From contig NZ_AP028672.1 in the NCBI RefSeq assembly GCF_041154505.1, positions 3,512,501 to 3,576,500 of the forward strand: a stretch of DNA of 64,000 nt. Direction: 5' to 3'. The stretch's first letter is position 1. Each line of letters begins with the position of its first letter. Below, in pieces: positions 9,388-18,656 of this stretch. The translations under genes were made by a program, and so were the position numbers. The notes beneath the pieces were generated by a model that was not told where the DNA came from, searched no databases, and saw nothing but the letters and a program-made list of their open reading frames with translations. The DNA is from Acidovorax sp. A79. GTDB lineage: Bacteria; Pseudomonadota; Gammaproteobacteria; Burkholderiales; Burkholderiaceae_C.

Positions 9388-10323
9388 CTAGGCAGGCGCG
9401 TCGCCAATCCACTCCGCTGGCCAGAGCCCTTGCTCAACCAGCGAGCGCATTTCCTCGGTCACCAGCGAAATCATGGCCGCGGTCGCCGGCGTCACGGGGC
9501 GCGTCATCGAGGTCGCACATGCCACCTGGCGCGGGATGTGCGGCCGGGTGATGGTGGTGACCGCCAGGTGGCCCGCCTGCACCTCGTCGGCAACCGCGCC
9601 CGGCGACAGGATGGTGCTGGCCATGCCTTCCTGCACCGCCTTCTTGATGTTCGGCAGCGAGTCAATCTCCGCAATCACTTCCAGCTCCACTCCATGCTCC
9701 GCGCACACCCTGTCGATGATCCTGCGCAACCCGTGTTCCTGGGCGGGAAGCACGAGCGGGCGGGAGGCCAGAGACTTCAAGGAAATCTCCCTGGTGGCAG
9801 GTGTGTCCTGGGGCGTGGTCACCAGCGCGAGCCGTTCTTCAAGAAGCAGGCGGTACTCGAAAGCCGGCTCATTGCCGGATACGAACAGAACCGACAGGTC
9901 CAGCCGTCCGGCGCGCAGCCACTCGCCCAGAAAGCCGCTGTGGCTCTCGATGATCTTGAGCTTCAGCTTCGGGTACCGCGTCCTGGTGGCGCGCAGGATG
10001 GGCAGCGTTGCCACCAGCGCCACGGTCGTCGGCAACCCCACGGCCATCTCACCCTGGATGTCCAGTGCCGAATGCTGAACGGCACTGCGGGCCCGCTCGA
10101 TGTCGGCAAGCACAACCCGCGAGTGTTCAAGCATGGTGCGGCCCGCATCCGTGAGGGTCATTCCCCGGTTCGTCCGCACGAACAGCTGCACCCCCAGCTC
10201 GCCCTCCAGCGAGGAAATGCTCTGGCTCAGCGCTGGCTGCGCCACGTGCAAGGTCTTGGACGCAGCCAGCACGCCCCCCGCCTCACAGACCCCAATCAGG
10301 TACCGAAGTTGGCGCAGTTCCAT
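9388..10323 (-). CDS. LysR-family transcriptional regulator
   Basis: 311 residues, MELRQLRYLIGVCEAG start, HTH (TLHVAQPALSQSISSLEGELGVQLF), and effector domain with FVSGNEPAFEYRLLLEERLALV. N-terminal sequence and length resemble the CatR/NAC-like branch of the family. It is divergent from the second CaiB gene (10411), with an 87-bp gap holding GATAT/ATATC half-sites, so it is the likely regulator of the CaiB-CitE-tctC operon. Confidence 0.88.
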   Translation of the reverse strand: MELRQLRYLIGVCEAGGVLAASKTLHVAQPALSQSISSLEGELGVQLFVRTNRGMTLTDAGRTMLEHSRVVLADIERARSAVQHSALDIQGEMAVGLPTTVALVATLPILRATRTRYPKLKLKIIESHSGFLGEWLRAGRLDLSVLFVSGNEPAFEYRLLLEERLALVTTPQDTPATREISLKSLASRPLVLPAQEHGLRRIIDRVCAEHGVELEVIAEIDSLPNIKKAVQEGMASTILSPGAVADEVQAGHLAVTTITRPHIPRQVACATSMTRPVTPATAAMISLVTEEMRSLVEQGLWPAEWIGDAPA

Positions 10324-10324
10324 T

Positions 10325-10345
10325 GATATTGATTTTCGCGATATC
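10325..10345. promoter_or_regulatory. Candidate LysR site GATAT-N11-ATATC
   Basis: GATAT (10325-10329) and ATATC (10341-10345) form a spaced inverted repeat starting 1 bp after the divergent LysR start. A further GATATC occurs at 10371-10376. The repeated half-site in a divergent promoter fits a recognition plus activation site pair, but the core is short and AT-rich. Confidence 0.4.
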
Positions 10346-10410
10346 CAGTAGATGTCGAATGTATTTTACAGATATCAGATGAAAACAGAGACTTGCCCCA
10401 GGAGCTAATG

Positions 10411-11628
10411 ATGAACCCACAAAACCACTCTTCGGCCCGTGGCGGCACGCAACCCCTGTCGGGGGTGAAAGTCGTCGACCTCTCGCGCCTGGTGTCTGGA
10501 AACATGCTGACCCACGTGCTCGCAGACCTCGGCGCCACGGTCATCAAGGTGGAGCCGCCGCGCAAGGGCGACGAGCTGCGCGCCTGGCAGCGCGAAGGCA
10601 TGAGCACCTACTGGCTCGCGTACAGCCGCAACAAGGACAGCGTCGAGCTCAACCTGCGCACCGGGGACGACATGGCCAGGCTGACGGGTCTCCTGGCCGA
10701 TGCCGACATCCTGGTCGAGAACTTCCGCCCTGGCACGCTGGAGCGCATGGGACTCGGCAAGGACCGGCTCAATGCCTTGAACCCGAAGCTGGTGGTGGTT
10801 CGCATCTCCGGCTGGGGCCAGACGGGCCAGTTTGCAAGCAAGGGTGGTTTCGGCTCGCTGATTGAAGCCATGAGCGGCTTCGCGGCCATGAATGGCTTCG
10901 CCGACCTGCCGCCGGTGCTTCCACCCTTCGCCATGGCCGATTCCGTGGCCGGCATCTACGGCGCCGCGCTGGCGCTCGCCGCGCTCCATGGCCAGCGTGG
11001 CAATGCGAACGCATCGGTCCAGGAGATTGACCTGTCGTTGTTCGAACCGCTGTTCTCCATCCTCGGGCCCCAGGCAGCGGAGTTCCAGCTGACGGGCAAG
11101 TCGACGCCGCGGTCGGGCAGCCGTTCGCCCACCCATGCACCTCGCAACGTCTACAAGACCCGCGACGAGAAGTGGGTGGCCTTGTCGGCCGGCATGGAGG
11201 GCACGCTGGCCCGCTTGTTCGAAGGCATCGGCTACCCGCAAGGTCTTCAGGACCCGCGGTTTTCCTCCCATGAGGCGCGGCTGAAGAACATAGACGCCCT
11301 GGATGCGCTCATCCAGGGGCACATCACCCAACTCACGCTGCCAGAGGCGCTGGAGTTCTTCGCGGTGCGGGACATCACTGCCGGCCCGGTCTGTGACATC
11401 GCGGACCTGCTGGAGCATCCCTATATCGCGGAAAGCCAGCTTCTGGTCGACCAGGTCGCTCCAGATGGCCGGACGGTCTCCGTCCATGCGGCGCCTTACC
11501 GCATCAATGGGCAGCGCCCCCCTATTCGCCGCGGCGCGCCTGCGCTCGGCCAAGACAACACCGCCTGGTTTGGCGCCGCCAAGCCGTCTGCCGACACAGG
11601 TTCCGCTGCAGCCGCACAACCGACTTGA
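10411..11628 (+). CDS. CaiB/BaiF family class III CoA-transferase
   Basis: 405 residues from ATG 10411. AGGAG at 10401-10405 sits well for this codon, and the ATG at 10408 is an alternative. Family blocks are VKVVDLSRLVSGNMLTHVLADLGATVIKVE, SRNKDSVELNL, ADILVENFRPGTLE and the probable catalytic Asp in FAMADSVAGIYGAAL. The downstream CitE-type lyase begins 4 bp after the stop, so activation and cleavage are translationally coupled. An itaconate-, mesaconate- or malate-type dicarboxylate is a reasonable guess for the substrate, but it is not shown. Confidence 0.86.
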   Translation: MNPQNHSSARGGTQPLSGVKVVDLSRLVSGNMLTHVLADLGATVIKVEPPRKGDELRAWQREGMSTYWLAYSRNKDSVELNLRTGDDMARLTGLLADADILVENFRPGTLERMGLGKDRLNALNPKLVVVRISGWGQTGQFASKGGFGSLIEAMSGFAAMNGFADLPPVLPPFAMADSVAGIYGAALALAALHGQRGNANASVQEIDLSLFEPLFSILGPQAAEFQLTGKSTPRSGSRSPTHAPRNVYKTRDEKWVALSAGMEGTLARLFEGIGYPQGLQDPRFSSHEARLKNIDALDALIQGHITQLTLPEALEFFAVRDITAGPVCDIADLLEHPYIAESQLLVDQVAPDGRTVSVHAAPYRINGQRPPIRRGAPALGQDNTAWFGAAKPSADTGSAAAAQPT

Positions 11629-11632
11629 TGCC

Positions 11633-12484
11633 ATGAAAACTGTCCGCTCTTTCCTCTTCGTTCCGGCCGCCAATGAGAAGCTGCTGCGGAGCGCCGTCAC
11701 CAAGTCCAGCGACGCTGTCATCCTGGACCTCGAGGATGGAACCCACCCTTCCCAGCGACCGGTGGCCCGTGAGCGGCTCGCGGATTCGATGGGCCGTCTG
11801 AAGGCGGTGAACAAGCTGGCCGCCGTGCGCATCAACGGCGACTGGCTCACCGCGGTCGTGGACCTGAAATCCGCGGTGTTGCCCGGCCTGGACATCATCG
11901 TGCTCCCGAAGGTGGAGCATGCACGCGACGTTCAGATCATCGCGCAGATGGTCACGGACCTGGAAGCAGCGGCGTCGGTGCCACCGGGGCATGTGCGTTT
12001 TCTCCTGCAGATTGAAAGCGCGGCGGCCTTGCCGCATCTCCACGACATCGCGGCGTCTTCGCCCCGCGTGATGGGAATGATGCTCGGCAGTGAGGACTAC
12101 TCGCTCGATTGCGGAGGCCTCCCGACCGCCGACGCATTGCTCTATCCCAGCATGGCCGTCCTGACCGCGGCACGTGCGGCCCGGATCCAACCCATCGGCT
12201 TCATTGCATCGATTGCCGAGCTTGGTACTCCCGAGGACTTCAGTGCCGTGGTGCTGCGTGCCCGCGGGCTGGGGTTTCGGGGGGCCGTCGTCGTGCACCC
12301 CAAGTTCGTCGATGTGGTCAACGAGTGCTACACGCCGACCGCCGACGAAATCCAGCGGGCCCAGCGAGTGGTGGATGCCTTTGACGAGGCGTCCGCCCGC
12401 GGAGAAGGAGCCATCAAGCTCGATGGAGCCATGGTCGACAAGCCCGTGTACCTCCGTGCCCAGGAGCTGCTCGCGCAGCTCTAG
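11633..12484 (+). CDS. HpcH/HpaI (CitE-type) acyl-CoA lyase
   Basis: 283 residues. Typical CitE-like features: RSFLFVPAANEKLL, VILDLEDGTHPSQR (metal site), LLQIESAAALPHL and MMLGSEDYSLDCG. The family cleaves or condenses citryl-, citramalyl-, malyl- or beta-methylmalyl-CoA with Mg2+. The neighbouring CoA-transferase (4 bp upstream) and the TctC protein downstream fit the pattern CoA activation, then lyase. The length is near that of stand-alone citramalyl/malyl-CoA lyases rather than citrate-lyase beta chains in a complex, and no acyl-carrier subunit is present. Confidence 0.8.
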   Translation: MKTVRSFLFVPAANEKLLRSAVTKSSDAVILDLEDGTHPSQRPVARERLADSMGRLKAVNKLAAVRINGDWLTAVVDLKSAVLPGLDIIVLPKVEHARDVQIIAQMVTDLEAAASVPPGHVRFLLQIESAAALPHLHDIAASSPRVMGMMLGSEDYSLDCGGLPTADALLYPSMAVLTAARAARIQPIGFIASIAELGTPEDFSAVVLRARGLGFRGAVVVHPKFVDVVNECYTPTADEIQRAQRVVDAFDEASARGEGAIKLDGAMVDKPVYLRAQELLAQL

Positions 12485-12522
12485 GAACCCCGTTCCCCAC
12501 ACCAGAAATACAGGAGACAACC

Positions 12523-13491
12523 ATGAATCCAACACGCCGCGAGTTCAGCGTCCTGGCCGCAACGGGCCTGCTGGGCTTGAATGCCTTTGCCGATACATAC
12601 CCGTCCAAGCCGGTGACCATCGTCGTGCCGCAGGCGCCCGGTGGCACCAACGACACGGTCGGCCGCATCCTGGCCCAGAAGCTGAGCGAGCTGAGCAACC
12701 AGCGGATCATCGTGGACAACCGTCCCGGCGCCGGCGGGAACATCGGCACCGATTTCGCTGCGCGCGCGCCCAAGGATGGCTACACCTTGCTGTTGACCAT
12801 CAGCAGCACACAGGCCATCAACCCTGCCTTGTATAAAAAGGTGCCATTCGACCCGGTCAAGGACTTCGAGCCCATCGCCCCCGTGGGCGTCGTGCCCAAC
12901 GTGTTGGTGGTGAATGCATCCTTTCCCGCCAGGAACCTGGCCGATTTCATCAAGGTGGCTCGCGCCAGCAAGGAAGAGATTCAGTACGCCTCCGCGGGCA
13001 ACGGCTCGCTGAACCACCTCCTGGGGGCCATGCTTTCCACGAGCACGGGCGTGCCGCTGCAGCATGTTCCGTACCGCGGTGTGGCACCTGCGTTGACCGA
13101 CGTCATGGGTGGACAGGTCCCCGTGGCCTTCGCCAGCCTGCCCTCGTGCATCGAGTTCATCAAGAGCGGCAAGCTGCGCGCCCTGGGCGTGAGTTCCGCC
13201 AAGCGGTCTCCCGCGCTTCCCGATGTGCCCTCCATCAGCGAAGTGGTTCCTGGCTACGTCGGAGACCTCTGGGTAGGCCTGTTCGCGGCACGTGGCACGC
13301 CAGCACCCGTGGTATCCAAGCTGACCCAATGGGTCACCGCCGCGGTCGCCGCCCCCGATGTGCTGGAGCGATTCAAGGTTGCAGGCGTCGAGCCGCTGAG
13401 CGGGGGGCCGACACGGCTTGCGCAGCTGCTGCAGGAAGACATTGCCCGATGGGCACCCATCGTCAAGGCGTCGGGGGCGGTTGTTGACTAG
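12523..13491 (+). CDS. Bug/TctC-family solute-binding protein
   Basis: 322 residues with a Tat-like signal (MNPTRREFSVLAATGLLGLNAFA), then DTYPSKPVTIVVPQAPGGTND and IIVDNRPGAGGNIGTD. ATG 12523 is preceded by CAGGAGACAACC. It is the last gene of the CaiB-CitE operon and is followed within 35 bp by a clear terminator. It probably captures the substrate for the two upstream enzymes. Confidence 0.9.
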   Translation: MNPTRREFSVLAATGLLGLNAFADTYPSKPVTIVVPQAPGGTNDTVGRILAQKLSELSNQRIIVDNRPGAGGNIGTDFAARAPKDGYTLLLTISSTQAINPALYKKVPFDPVKDFEPIAPVGVVPNVLVVNASFPARNLADFIKVARASKEEIQYASAGNGSLNHLLGAMLSTSTGVPLQHVPYRGVAPALTDVMGGQVPVAFASLPSCIEFIKSGKLRALGVSSAKRSPALPDVPSISEVVPGYVGDLWVGLFAARGTPAPVVSKLTQWVTAAVAAPDVLERFKVAGVEPLSGGPTRLAQLLQEDIARWAPIVKASGAVVD

Positions 13492-13522
13492 ACCTTTGCC
13501 TCTCTCGACGTAGACCCTCTCG

Positions 13523-13557
13523 TCAGCTGTCCCTGCAATGGGGGACAGCTGATTTTT
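13523..13557 (+). terminator. Intrinsic terminator after the CaiB-CitE-tctC operon
   Basis: An 11-bp perfect stem (TCAGCTGTCCC / GGGACAGCTGA) with an 8-nt loop and a TTTTT tail at 13553-13557, 32 bp after the tctC stop. It separates this operon from the reductase/glycerate-kinase pair, which therefore needs its own promoter between 13558 and 13613. Confidence 0.9.
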
Positions 13558-13613
13558 GCGTTTCCACATTCCTATTCGCCTCCACTACTAAGCTGGCCGT
13601 TGCCAGGACCGCC

Positions 13614-14576
13614 ATGAAGATTGCATTCCTTGACCGTTCCACGCTGTCCCCTGACACCACTCTGCGCGCACCTTTGTTCGAGCATGAGCTCGTGAGCTAC
13701 GAAAACACGCAGCCTGGCGAGGTGGCGCAGCGCATCGCGGACGCCGACATCGTCATCACCAACAAGGTGAAGCTCGGCGCCCAGGCCCTGCAGCAGGCAT
13801 CCAGGCTGAAGCTGGTGGCCGTGGCGGCCACCGGAACCGACAACATCGACTTGAAGGCATGCGCCCAGCATGGCATCACGGTCACCAACATCCGCAACTA
13901 CGCTGGAAACACAGTTCCCGAGCACACCTTTGCGCTGATGTTCGCGCTCCGGCGGAGCATCTGTGCCTACCGGGAATCGGTGAGGGCTGGCCGGTGGCAG
14001 CAGTCAGGCCAGTTCTGCTACTTCGACTACCCCGTGCGCGACCTCGCCGGCTCCACGTTGGGCATCGTGGGCGACGGCGTGCTTGGCAATGCGGTGGCGG
14101 CCATCGGGCGCGCGCTCGGCATGAAGGTGCTCTTCTCGGCCTTCAAGGGCCGTTCTGGCCAGGGCAGCCTCTACACCCCATTCGACGACGTCCTTGCGCG
14201 TTCCGACATCATCACGCTCCATTGCCCGCTGAACGCCCAGAGCCACAACATGCTGGGCGCCGAAGAGTTCGCCAAGATGGCGCGCAAGCCGCTCATCGTC
14301 AACACGGCACGGGGCGGCCTGGTGGACGAGGCAGCGTTGGCCGCCGCCCTGCGCGGCGGGCAGATTTCCGGAGCGGCGTTCGACGTCGTCTCCGCCGAGC
14401 CGCCGCCAGCCGACCACCCCTTCATGGCGCTCCTGGACCTGCCGAACTTCATCCTGACCCCGCACGTCGCCTGGGCTTCCCAGGAAGCCATCCAGGGCCT
14501 TGCAGACCAGCTCGTCGACAACCTGGAGGCGTTTGTCCGTGGTGAGCCCGTCAACGTGGTGGGGGCCGCAGCGTGA
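13614..14576 (+). CDS. D-2-hydroxyacid dehydrogenase (hydroxypyruvate/glyoxylate reductase type)
   Basis: 320 residues. N-terminal catalytic-domain motifs include KLVAVAATGTDNIDLKAC, then a nucleotide-binding loop TLGIVGDGVLGNAVA, NTARGGLVDE with the catalytic Arg, and HVAWAS with the catalytic His. The sequence and length fit glycerate dehydrogenase/HprA-like enzymes, which reduce hydroxypyruvate or glyoxylate with NAD(P)H. It overlaps the downstream glycerate kinase by 4 nt (GTGA), a strong sign of pathway coupling: hydroxypyruvate to D-glycerate to phosphoglycerate. Confidence 0.85.
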   Translation: MKIAFLDRSTLSPDTTLRAPLFEHELVSYENTQPGEVAQRIADADIVITNKVKLGAQALQQASRLKLVAVAATGTDNIDLKACAQHGITVTNIRNYAGNTVPEHTFALMFALRRSICAYRESVRAGRWQQSGQFCYFDYPVRDLAGSTLGIVGDGVLGNAVAAIGRALGMKVLFSAFKGRSGQGSLYTPFDDVLARSDIITLHCPLNAQSHNMLGAEEFAKMARKPLIVNTARGGLVDEAALAAALRGGQISGAAFDVVSAEPPPADHPFMALLDLPNFILTPHVAWASQEAIQGLADQLVDNLEAFVRGEPVNVVGAAA

Positions 14577-15880
14577 ACCCGATTGCCGACCCCCGGGCGC
14601 TTCTTGAGCGCCTCTTCAGGGTGGCGGTGCGGCGCGCACAGCCGTCGGAGACCTTGGCGGCCCATCTACCTCCTGCCCCGAAAGGCCGCACGCTGGTGCT
14701 TGGAGCCGGAAAGGCAGCAGGGGCGATGGCGCACGCGTTGGAGGCGGCGTGGCCCGAGGGTGCGCCAATGAGCGGGCTGGTGGTCACGCGATATGGCCAC
14801 ACCCCGCCGCGCCCGAAGGGATTGCCGGAACGCATAGAGATCATGGAAGCCTCTCATCCCGTACCTGACGAAGCAAGCCGAATCGCCGCCGTGCGCACCC
14901 ATGCAATGACCCGGGGCCTCTGCGAGGACGACCTCGTGGTCTGCCTGATATCGGGTGGTGGCTCGGCGCTGCTCACCCTCCCGGTCGCCGGACTCGATCT
15001 GGCCGACAAGCAACGCATCAACAGGGAGCTGCTGGAAAGTGGCGCCGACATCCGGGAGATGAACTGTGTCCGCAAACACCTGTCGCGCCTCAAGGGCGGG
15101 CAGCTGGCTGCGGCATGCTGGCCCGCGCAGGTCGTCACCCTCGCGATCAGCGACGTGCCCGGCGACGACGTTTCGGTCATCGCCAGCGGCCCCACGGTGG
15201 AGGACGCCACCTCCTGTCGTGACGCGCTCGGCATCCTGGCCCGCTACTCCATCGCGGTGCCAGAGGCGGTCCACGCAGCCCTGGCCGAGGGAAAGCTGGA
15301 AACCCCAAAGCCGGGAGACAAGCGTTTTGCGCGGAACAGCGTGCACCTCATTGCCACGCCCCACGAATCATTGCTGGCAGCCGCCGAGGAAGCGCGCCGC
15401 CTGGGCATGGAGACGCGCATCCTCTCCGACGACATCGAGGGCGAGTCGCGGGAGGTAGGCAAAGTGCATGCTGCGTTGGCAAGATATGCCCTGCGCGATG
15501 GCAACTCCAGAACGAGCCCGTTGCTGCTGCTCTCTGGCGGAGAGACCACGGTCACGGTCAGGTCCCAACCTGCTGGCAGCCTGCGTGGCCGAGGTGGGAG
15601 AGCGGGAGAGTTCTGCATGGGGCTAGCCCACGCTCTTCAGGGGGAGCCAGGCGTTTGGGCGCTGGCAGCCGACACCGATGGAATCGATGGTGTTGAAGAC
15701 AACGCGGGGGCCTTCGTGATGCCCGACACGATCGCCCGTGGCCGCGGGGCTGGCCTCACGCTGGCCGATCACCTGGAGAGAAATGACGCGTACGGCTACT
15801 TCTCGGCGCTCGGGGATCTTTTCGTCACCGGGCCCACCCATACCAATGTCAATGACTTCCGAGCGTTGTTGATTCTGTAG
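14573..15880 (+). CDS. ttuD: Glycerate 2-kinase, MOFRL family (TtuD/GckA type)
   Basis: 435 residues from a GTG start overlapping the upstream stop. N-terminal DUF4147 domain features are LVLGAGKAAGAMAHALE, ISGGGSALL and MNCVRKHLSRLKGGQLA. The C-terminal MOFRL domain has LLLSGGETTVTV and the DTDGIDGVEDNAGAFV block. The enzyme phosphorylates D-glycerate to 2-phosphoglycerate in tartrate, glycolate and hydroxypyruvate use. With the adjacent reductase it forms a two-step route from glyoxylate-derived C3 acids into glycolysis. The gene symbol is by family, not proven orthology. Confidence 0.85.
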   Translation: MNPIADPRALLERLFRVAVRRAQPSETLAAHLPPAPKGRTLVLGAGKAAGAMAHALEAAWPEGAPMSGLVVTRYGHTPPRPKGLPERIEIMEASHPVPDEASRIAAVRTHAMTRGLCEDDLVVCLISGGGSALLTLPVAGLDLADKQRINRELLESGADIREMNCVRKHLSRLKGGQLAAACWPAQVVTLAISDVPGDDVSVIASGPTVEDATSCRDALGILARYSIAVPEAVHAALAEGKLETPKPGDKRFARNSVHLIATPHESLLAAAEEARRLGMETRILSDDIEGESREVGKVHAALARYALRDGNSRTSPLLLLSGGETTVTVRSQPAGSLRGRGGRAGEFCMGLAHALQGEPGVWALAADTDGIDGVEDNAGAFVMPDTIARGRGAGLTLADHLERNDAYGYFSALGDLFVTGPTHTNVNDFRALLIL

Positions 15881-16006
15881 AGGTCCTGGAGTGCCCTTTC
15901 CCGTTGAACGGAGCCATGAGATATGCCATCCGCATTTTCGGCGTGGGGCGCGCGCCAGGCGCCATGCATGCGCGCTGCCCGCGAAACAGCCCTGGATGCG
16001 GCGTGA

Positions 16007-16426
16007 ATGTCGCGCAATGCGAATGAAGTCGCGTCGGTGAAGAAGGTGCCGGCGCCCTCCACCAACATGGCTCGGCTGGACCTGTTGTCCCTGCGGCTGG
16101 TGGTCGCCTGCGCGCAAACAGGTTCGTTGACGCATGCGTCTCCGCTGTGCCACATGTCGGTCATGTGTGCCAGCCGTCGCTTGAGGATTCTTGAGGAGCG
16201 CCTGGGCGTTGTGCTCTTCTATCGCCGCAAAGGGGGGCTGGTACCGACCGATGCCGGGCACATCGTCGCAACCACTTCGCAAGAGCTGCTCGTGAAACTG
16301 GACCAGATGATCGCTGACGCCGTGTCTGCGCCAAGGCCTTCCGGCAACATCCATGAGAACTGCGGCCGGGCTGGCCACCGCCAGGGCACATTGAGCAGTC
16401 GCTTGGACAGTGTCCAGCATGCATGA
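16007..16426 (+). pseudogene. LysR-family fragment (HTH domain only)
   Basis: The first ~100 residues are a recognisable LysR HTH (LDLLSLRLVVACAQTGSLTH, MCASRRLRILEERLGVVLFYR, LVPTDAGHIVA). The frame then turns into unrelated residues and stops at 139, without the ~200-residue effector domain. It lies head-on to an intact LysR gene 26 bp away. It is probably a 3'-truncated remnant. A functional HTH-only protein is less likely. Confidence 0.7.
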
Positions 16427-16451
16427 ACCCGTGGCCGCCGGGTGCCCGTGA

Positions 16452-17345
16452 TCAGGAGCTTGCGTTTCCTTCGCACAGTGTGTCGATGAACTGCGCAACG
16501 AAAGGGCTGCGCAGGGTCTGCTCCCGAAGGCATATCTGCAGATGGCGCATGGCCCAGGTTTCCTTGATATCAAGCACTGCCAGGTGCTGCAGGTCAGCAT
16601 CCTGGAGCGCTGAGCGTGGCACGACGCCGATGCCAGCCCCGGAGGCCACGAGCTGCGCGATGGCGCGGTAGCCCGATACCTGCACCCGGATATCCAATTT
16701 GCCGCCCAGCGCCACCGCGTGATTGGCCAGAAATGTGTGCAGGGCCATGCCGGACTGAAGGCTGACGAAAGGCTCACTCAGGCACGCGCCGAAATTGATG
16801 CTGCCGCGTCCCGCCAGCGGGCTGGAACGTGGCACGAGCAAAATCAATTCGTCTTCTCGGTAAGGCAGGTAGCGCAGTTCCGAGTGCGGTTGTTCGACGG
16901 CCACGACCCCGAGATCGGCGCGCCCTGCCATGATGGCTGTCACGATGTCCAGGCTCGGCCGCTCCTCCAGGGTGATGCGCACCGATGGATGGCGCGCGAA
17001 GAATCGCGCCAGATCGCCAGGCAGGTGACTGCTGATGGCATTGTTGTTGGCGAACAGGGTGATGTGGCCTCGAATTCCATCAGCGAATGGCGCCAGGTCG
17101 GCATGCATCTGTTCGAGCTGGGCAATACACCGGCGGGCGTGTTCCAGCATGACGGCTCCAGCCGGCGTGAGTTCCATTCCGCGGGCATGGCGTTTGAAGA
17201 GTGGTGTCCCGACGGCTTCCTCAAGCTCCCTGAGGCGTAGGCTGGCTGAAGACGGTGCCAGAAAACAGCGGGCGGCGCCGCGGGAGAGATTCTGTGCATC
17301 GGCCACGGCCAGAAACACTCTCAGATCCATCAAGTCGTAGCGCAT
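16452..17345 (-). CDS. LysR-family transcriptional regulator
   Basis: 297 residues from ATG 17345 (MRYDLMDLRVFLAVADAQNLSRGAA). HTH FLAPSSASLRLRELEEAVGTPLFKRHARG and effector domain with ASGAGIGVVPRSALQ. Upstream in-frame codons add 91 low-complexity residues without homology, so the 17345 start is preferred. It is divergent from the third CaiB gene across a 124-bp gap and likely controls the CaiB-hydratase-tctC operon. Confidence 0.87.
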   Translation of the reverse strand: MRYDLMDLRVFLAVADAQNLSRGAARCFLAPSSASLRLRELEEAVGTPLFKRHARGMELTPAGAVMLEHARRCIAQLEQMHADLAPFADGIRGHITLFANNNAISSHLPGDLARFFARHPSVRITLEERPSLDIVTAIMAGRADLGVVAVEQPHSELRYLPYREDELILLVPRSSPLAGRGSINFGACLSEPFVSLQSGMALHTFLANHAVALGGKLDIRVQVSGYRAIAQLVASGAGIGVVPRSALQDADLQHLAVLDIKETWAMRHLQICLREQTLRSPFVAQFIDTLCEGNASS

Positions 17346-17469
17346 GAATTGATCCCGCACAGGAGCTTCAGTAGCGCCTAGTATGTACAAAGAGCGTTCG
17401 CGCAAGACGAAGGCTGGGTTTGGAAAAACTCGCTTGTTGGCAGAGACGCAGAGTTTGAAACTTCGGCCT

Positions 17470-18642
17470 ATGAACACCGAACTGCTTTCAACCTCCTTGG
17501 CGTCGACCGCCCCTTCAAAAAAACCGTTCGAAGGTCTTCTTGTCGTGGCCATGGAGCAAGCCCTGGCGGCACCGTTCGCAACGTGCAGGCTGGCCGAGAT
17601 GGGCGCACGGGTCATCAAGATCGAACGCCCCGAAGGCGACTTCGCGCGTGGCTACGACCGTGCGGCCAACGGCGAGGCCTCGTACTTCGTCTGGACCAAC
17701 CGCGGGAAGGAATCCGTGGCGCTGGACTTCAAGCAGCCGCATGACCGCGCGGTGCTCGACGCCTTGCTGGCGAAGGCCGATGTCTTCGTGCAGAACCTCG
17801 CTCCGGGGGCGCTGGCCCGCGCCGGGCTCGACAGCGACGCGCTGCGCGTGCGCCACCCCCGGCTCATCACCTGCGACATCAGCGGCTATGGCGCCGAGGG
17901 GCCCGCCAGCACGCTCAAGGCCTATGACCTGCTGGTGCAATGCGAGAGCGGCCTGGCGGGCATCACTGGCTCCCCCGAGGCGTGCGGTCGCATTGGCGTA
18001 TCGATCTGCGACATCGGTGCCGGCCTCAATGCGACGATCGGCATCCTCTCCGCCCTGGCCTCGCGCGCGCGCACTGGCAAGGGTTGCGGCATCTCCGTCT
18101 CGCTCTTCGATGGCGCCGCCGACTGGATGACGGTGCCTTACGTGCACGCGATCTACGGTGCCGGCGCTCCCACGCGCCAGGGTTTGCAGCACCCCTCCAT
18201 TGCCCCCTACGGGGCCTACGCCACGCGCGATGGTGGCAGCGTGGTCATCAGCATCCAGAACGAGCGCGAATGGCGCAACTTCTGCGAATCCTTCCTGGGG
18301 CAGGGCGCGCTGGCGCAGGACGAGCGTTTCAGCAGCAACTACCTGCGTGTGCAGAACCGCCTGGAACTCAACGCACTCATCGCCCAGAGGTTCGCTGAAC
18401 TGGATCTTGCGCAGGCCTTGCAGCAGTTGCAGGTCGCCAACACCGCCTACGGCCAGGTGCGATCCGTTGCCGATATGGCCCGGCACCCCGCGTTGCGCAC
18501 TTGGCCCATGGCTGTCGGCGACAAGGAACTCGACCTGGTCGCACCGCCCGTCCGCGCCCCCTGGGACAGCGGGCGCTTCACGGCCGCGCCAGGTCTGGAC
18601 CAGCACGGCGCCGCCGTGCGCGCCGAATTCCTTCCCGCATGA
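17470..18642 (+). CDS. CaiB/BaiF family class III CoA-transferase
   Basis: 390 residues from ATG 17470. Family motifs are VVAMEQALAAPFATCRLAEMGARVIKIE, TNRGKESVALDF, ADVFVQNLAPGALARAG and the catalytic Asp in ISICDIGAGLNATIG-type context (GVSICDIGAGLNA). The N-terminal AMEQALAAPFAT pattern is typical of the CaiB subgroup next to MaoC/hotdog hydratases in itaconate- or mesaconate-type pathways. The hydratase gene starts 15 bp downstream. Confidence 0.86.
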   Translation: MNTELLSTSLASTAPSKKPFEGLLVVAMEQALAAPFATCRLAEMGARVIKIERPEGDFARGYDRAANGEASYFVWTNRGKESVALDFKQPHDRAVLDALLAKADVFVQNLAPGALARAGLDSDALRVRHPRLITCDISGYGAEGPASTLKAYDLLVQCESGLAGITGSPEACGRIGVSICDIGAGLNATIGILSALASRARTGKGCGISVSLFDGAADWMTVPYVHAIYGAGAPTRQGLQHPSIAPYGAYATRDGGSVVISIQNEREWRNFCESFLGQGALAQDERFSSNYLRVQNRLELNALIAQRFAELDLAQALQQLQVANTAYGQVRSVADMARHPALRTWPMAVGDKELDLVAPPVRAPWDSGRFTAAPGLDQHGAAVRAEFLPA

Positions 18643-18656
18643 CACGAGATCACTCC

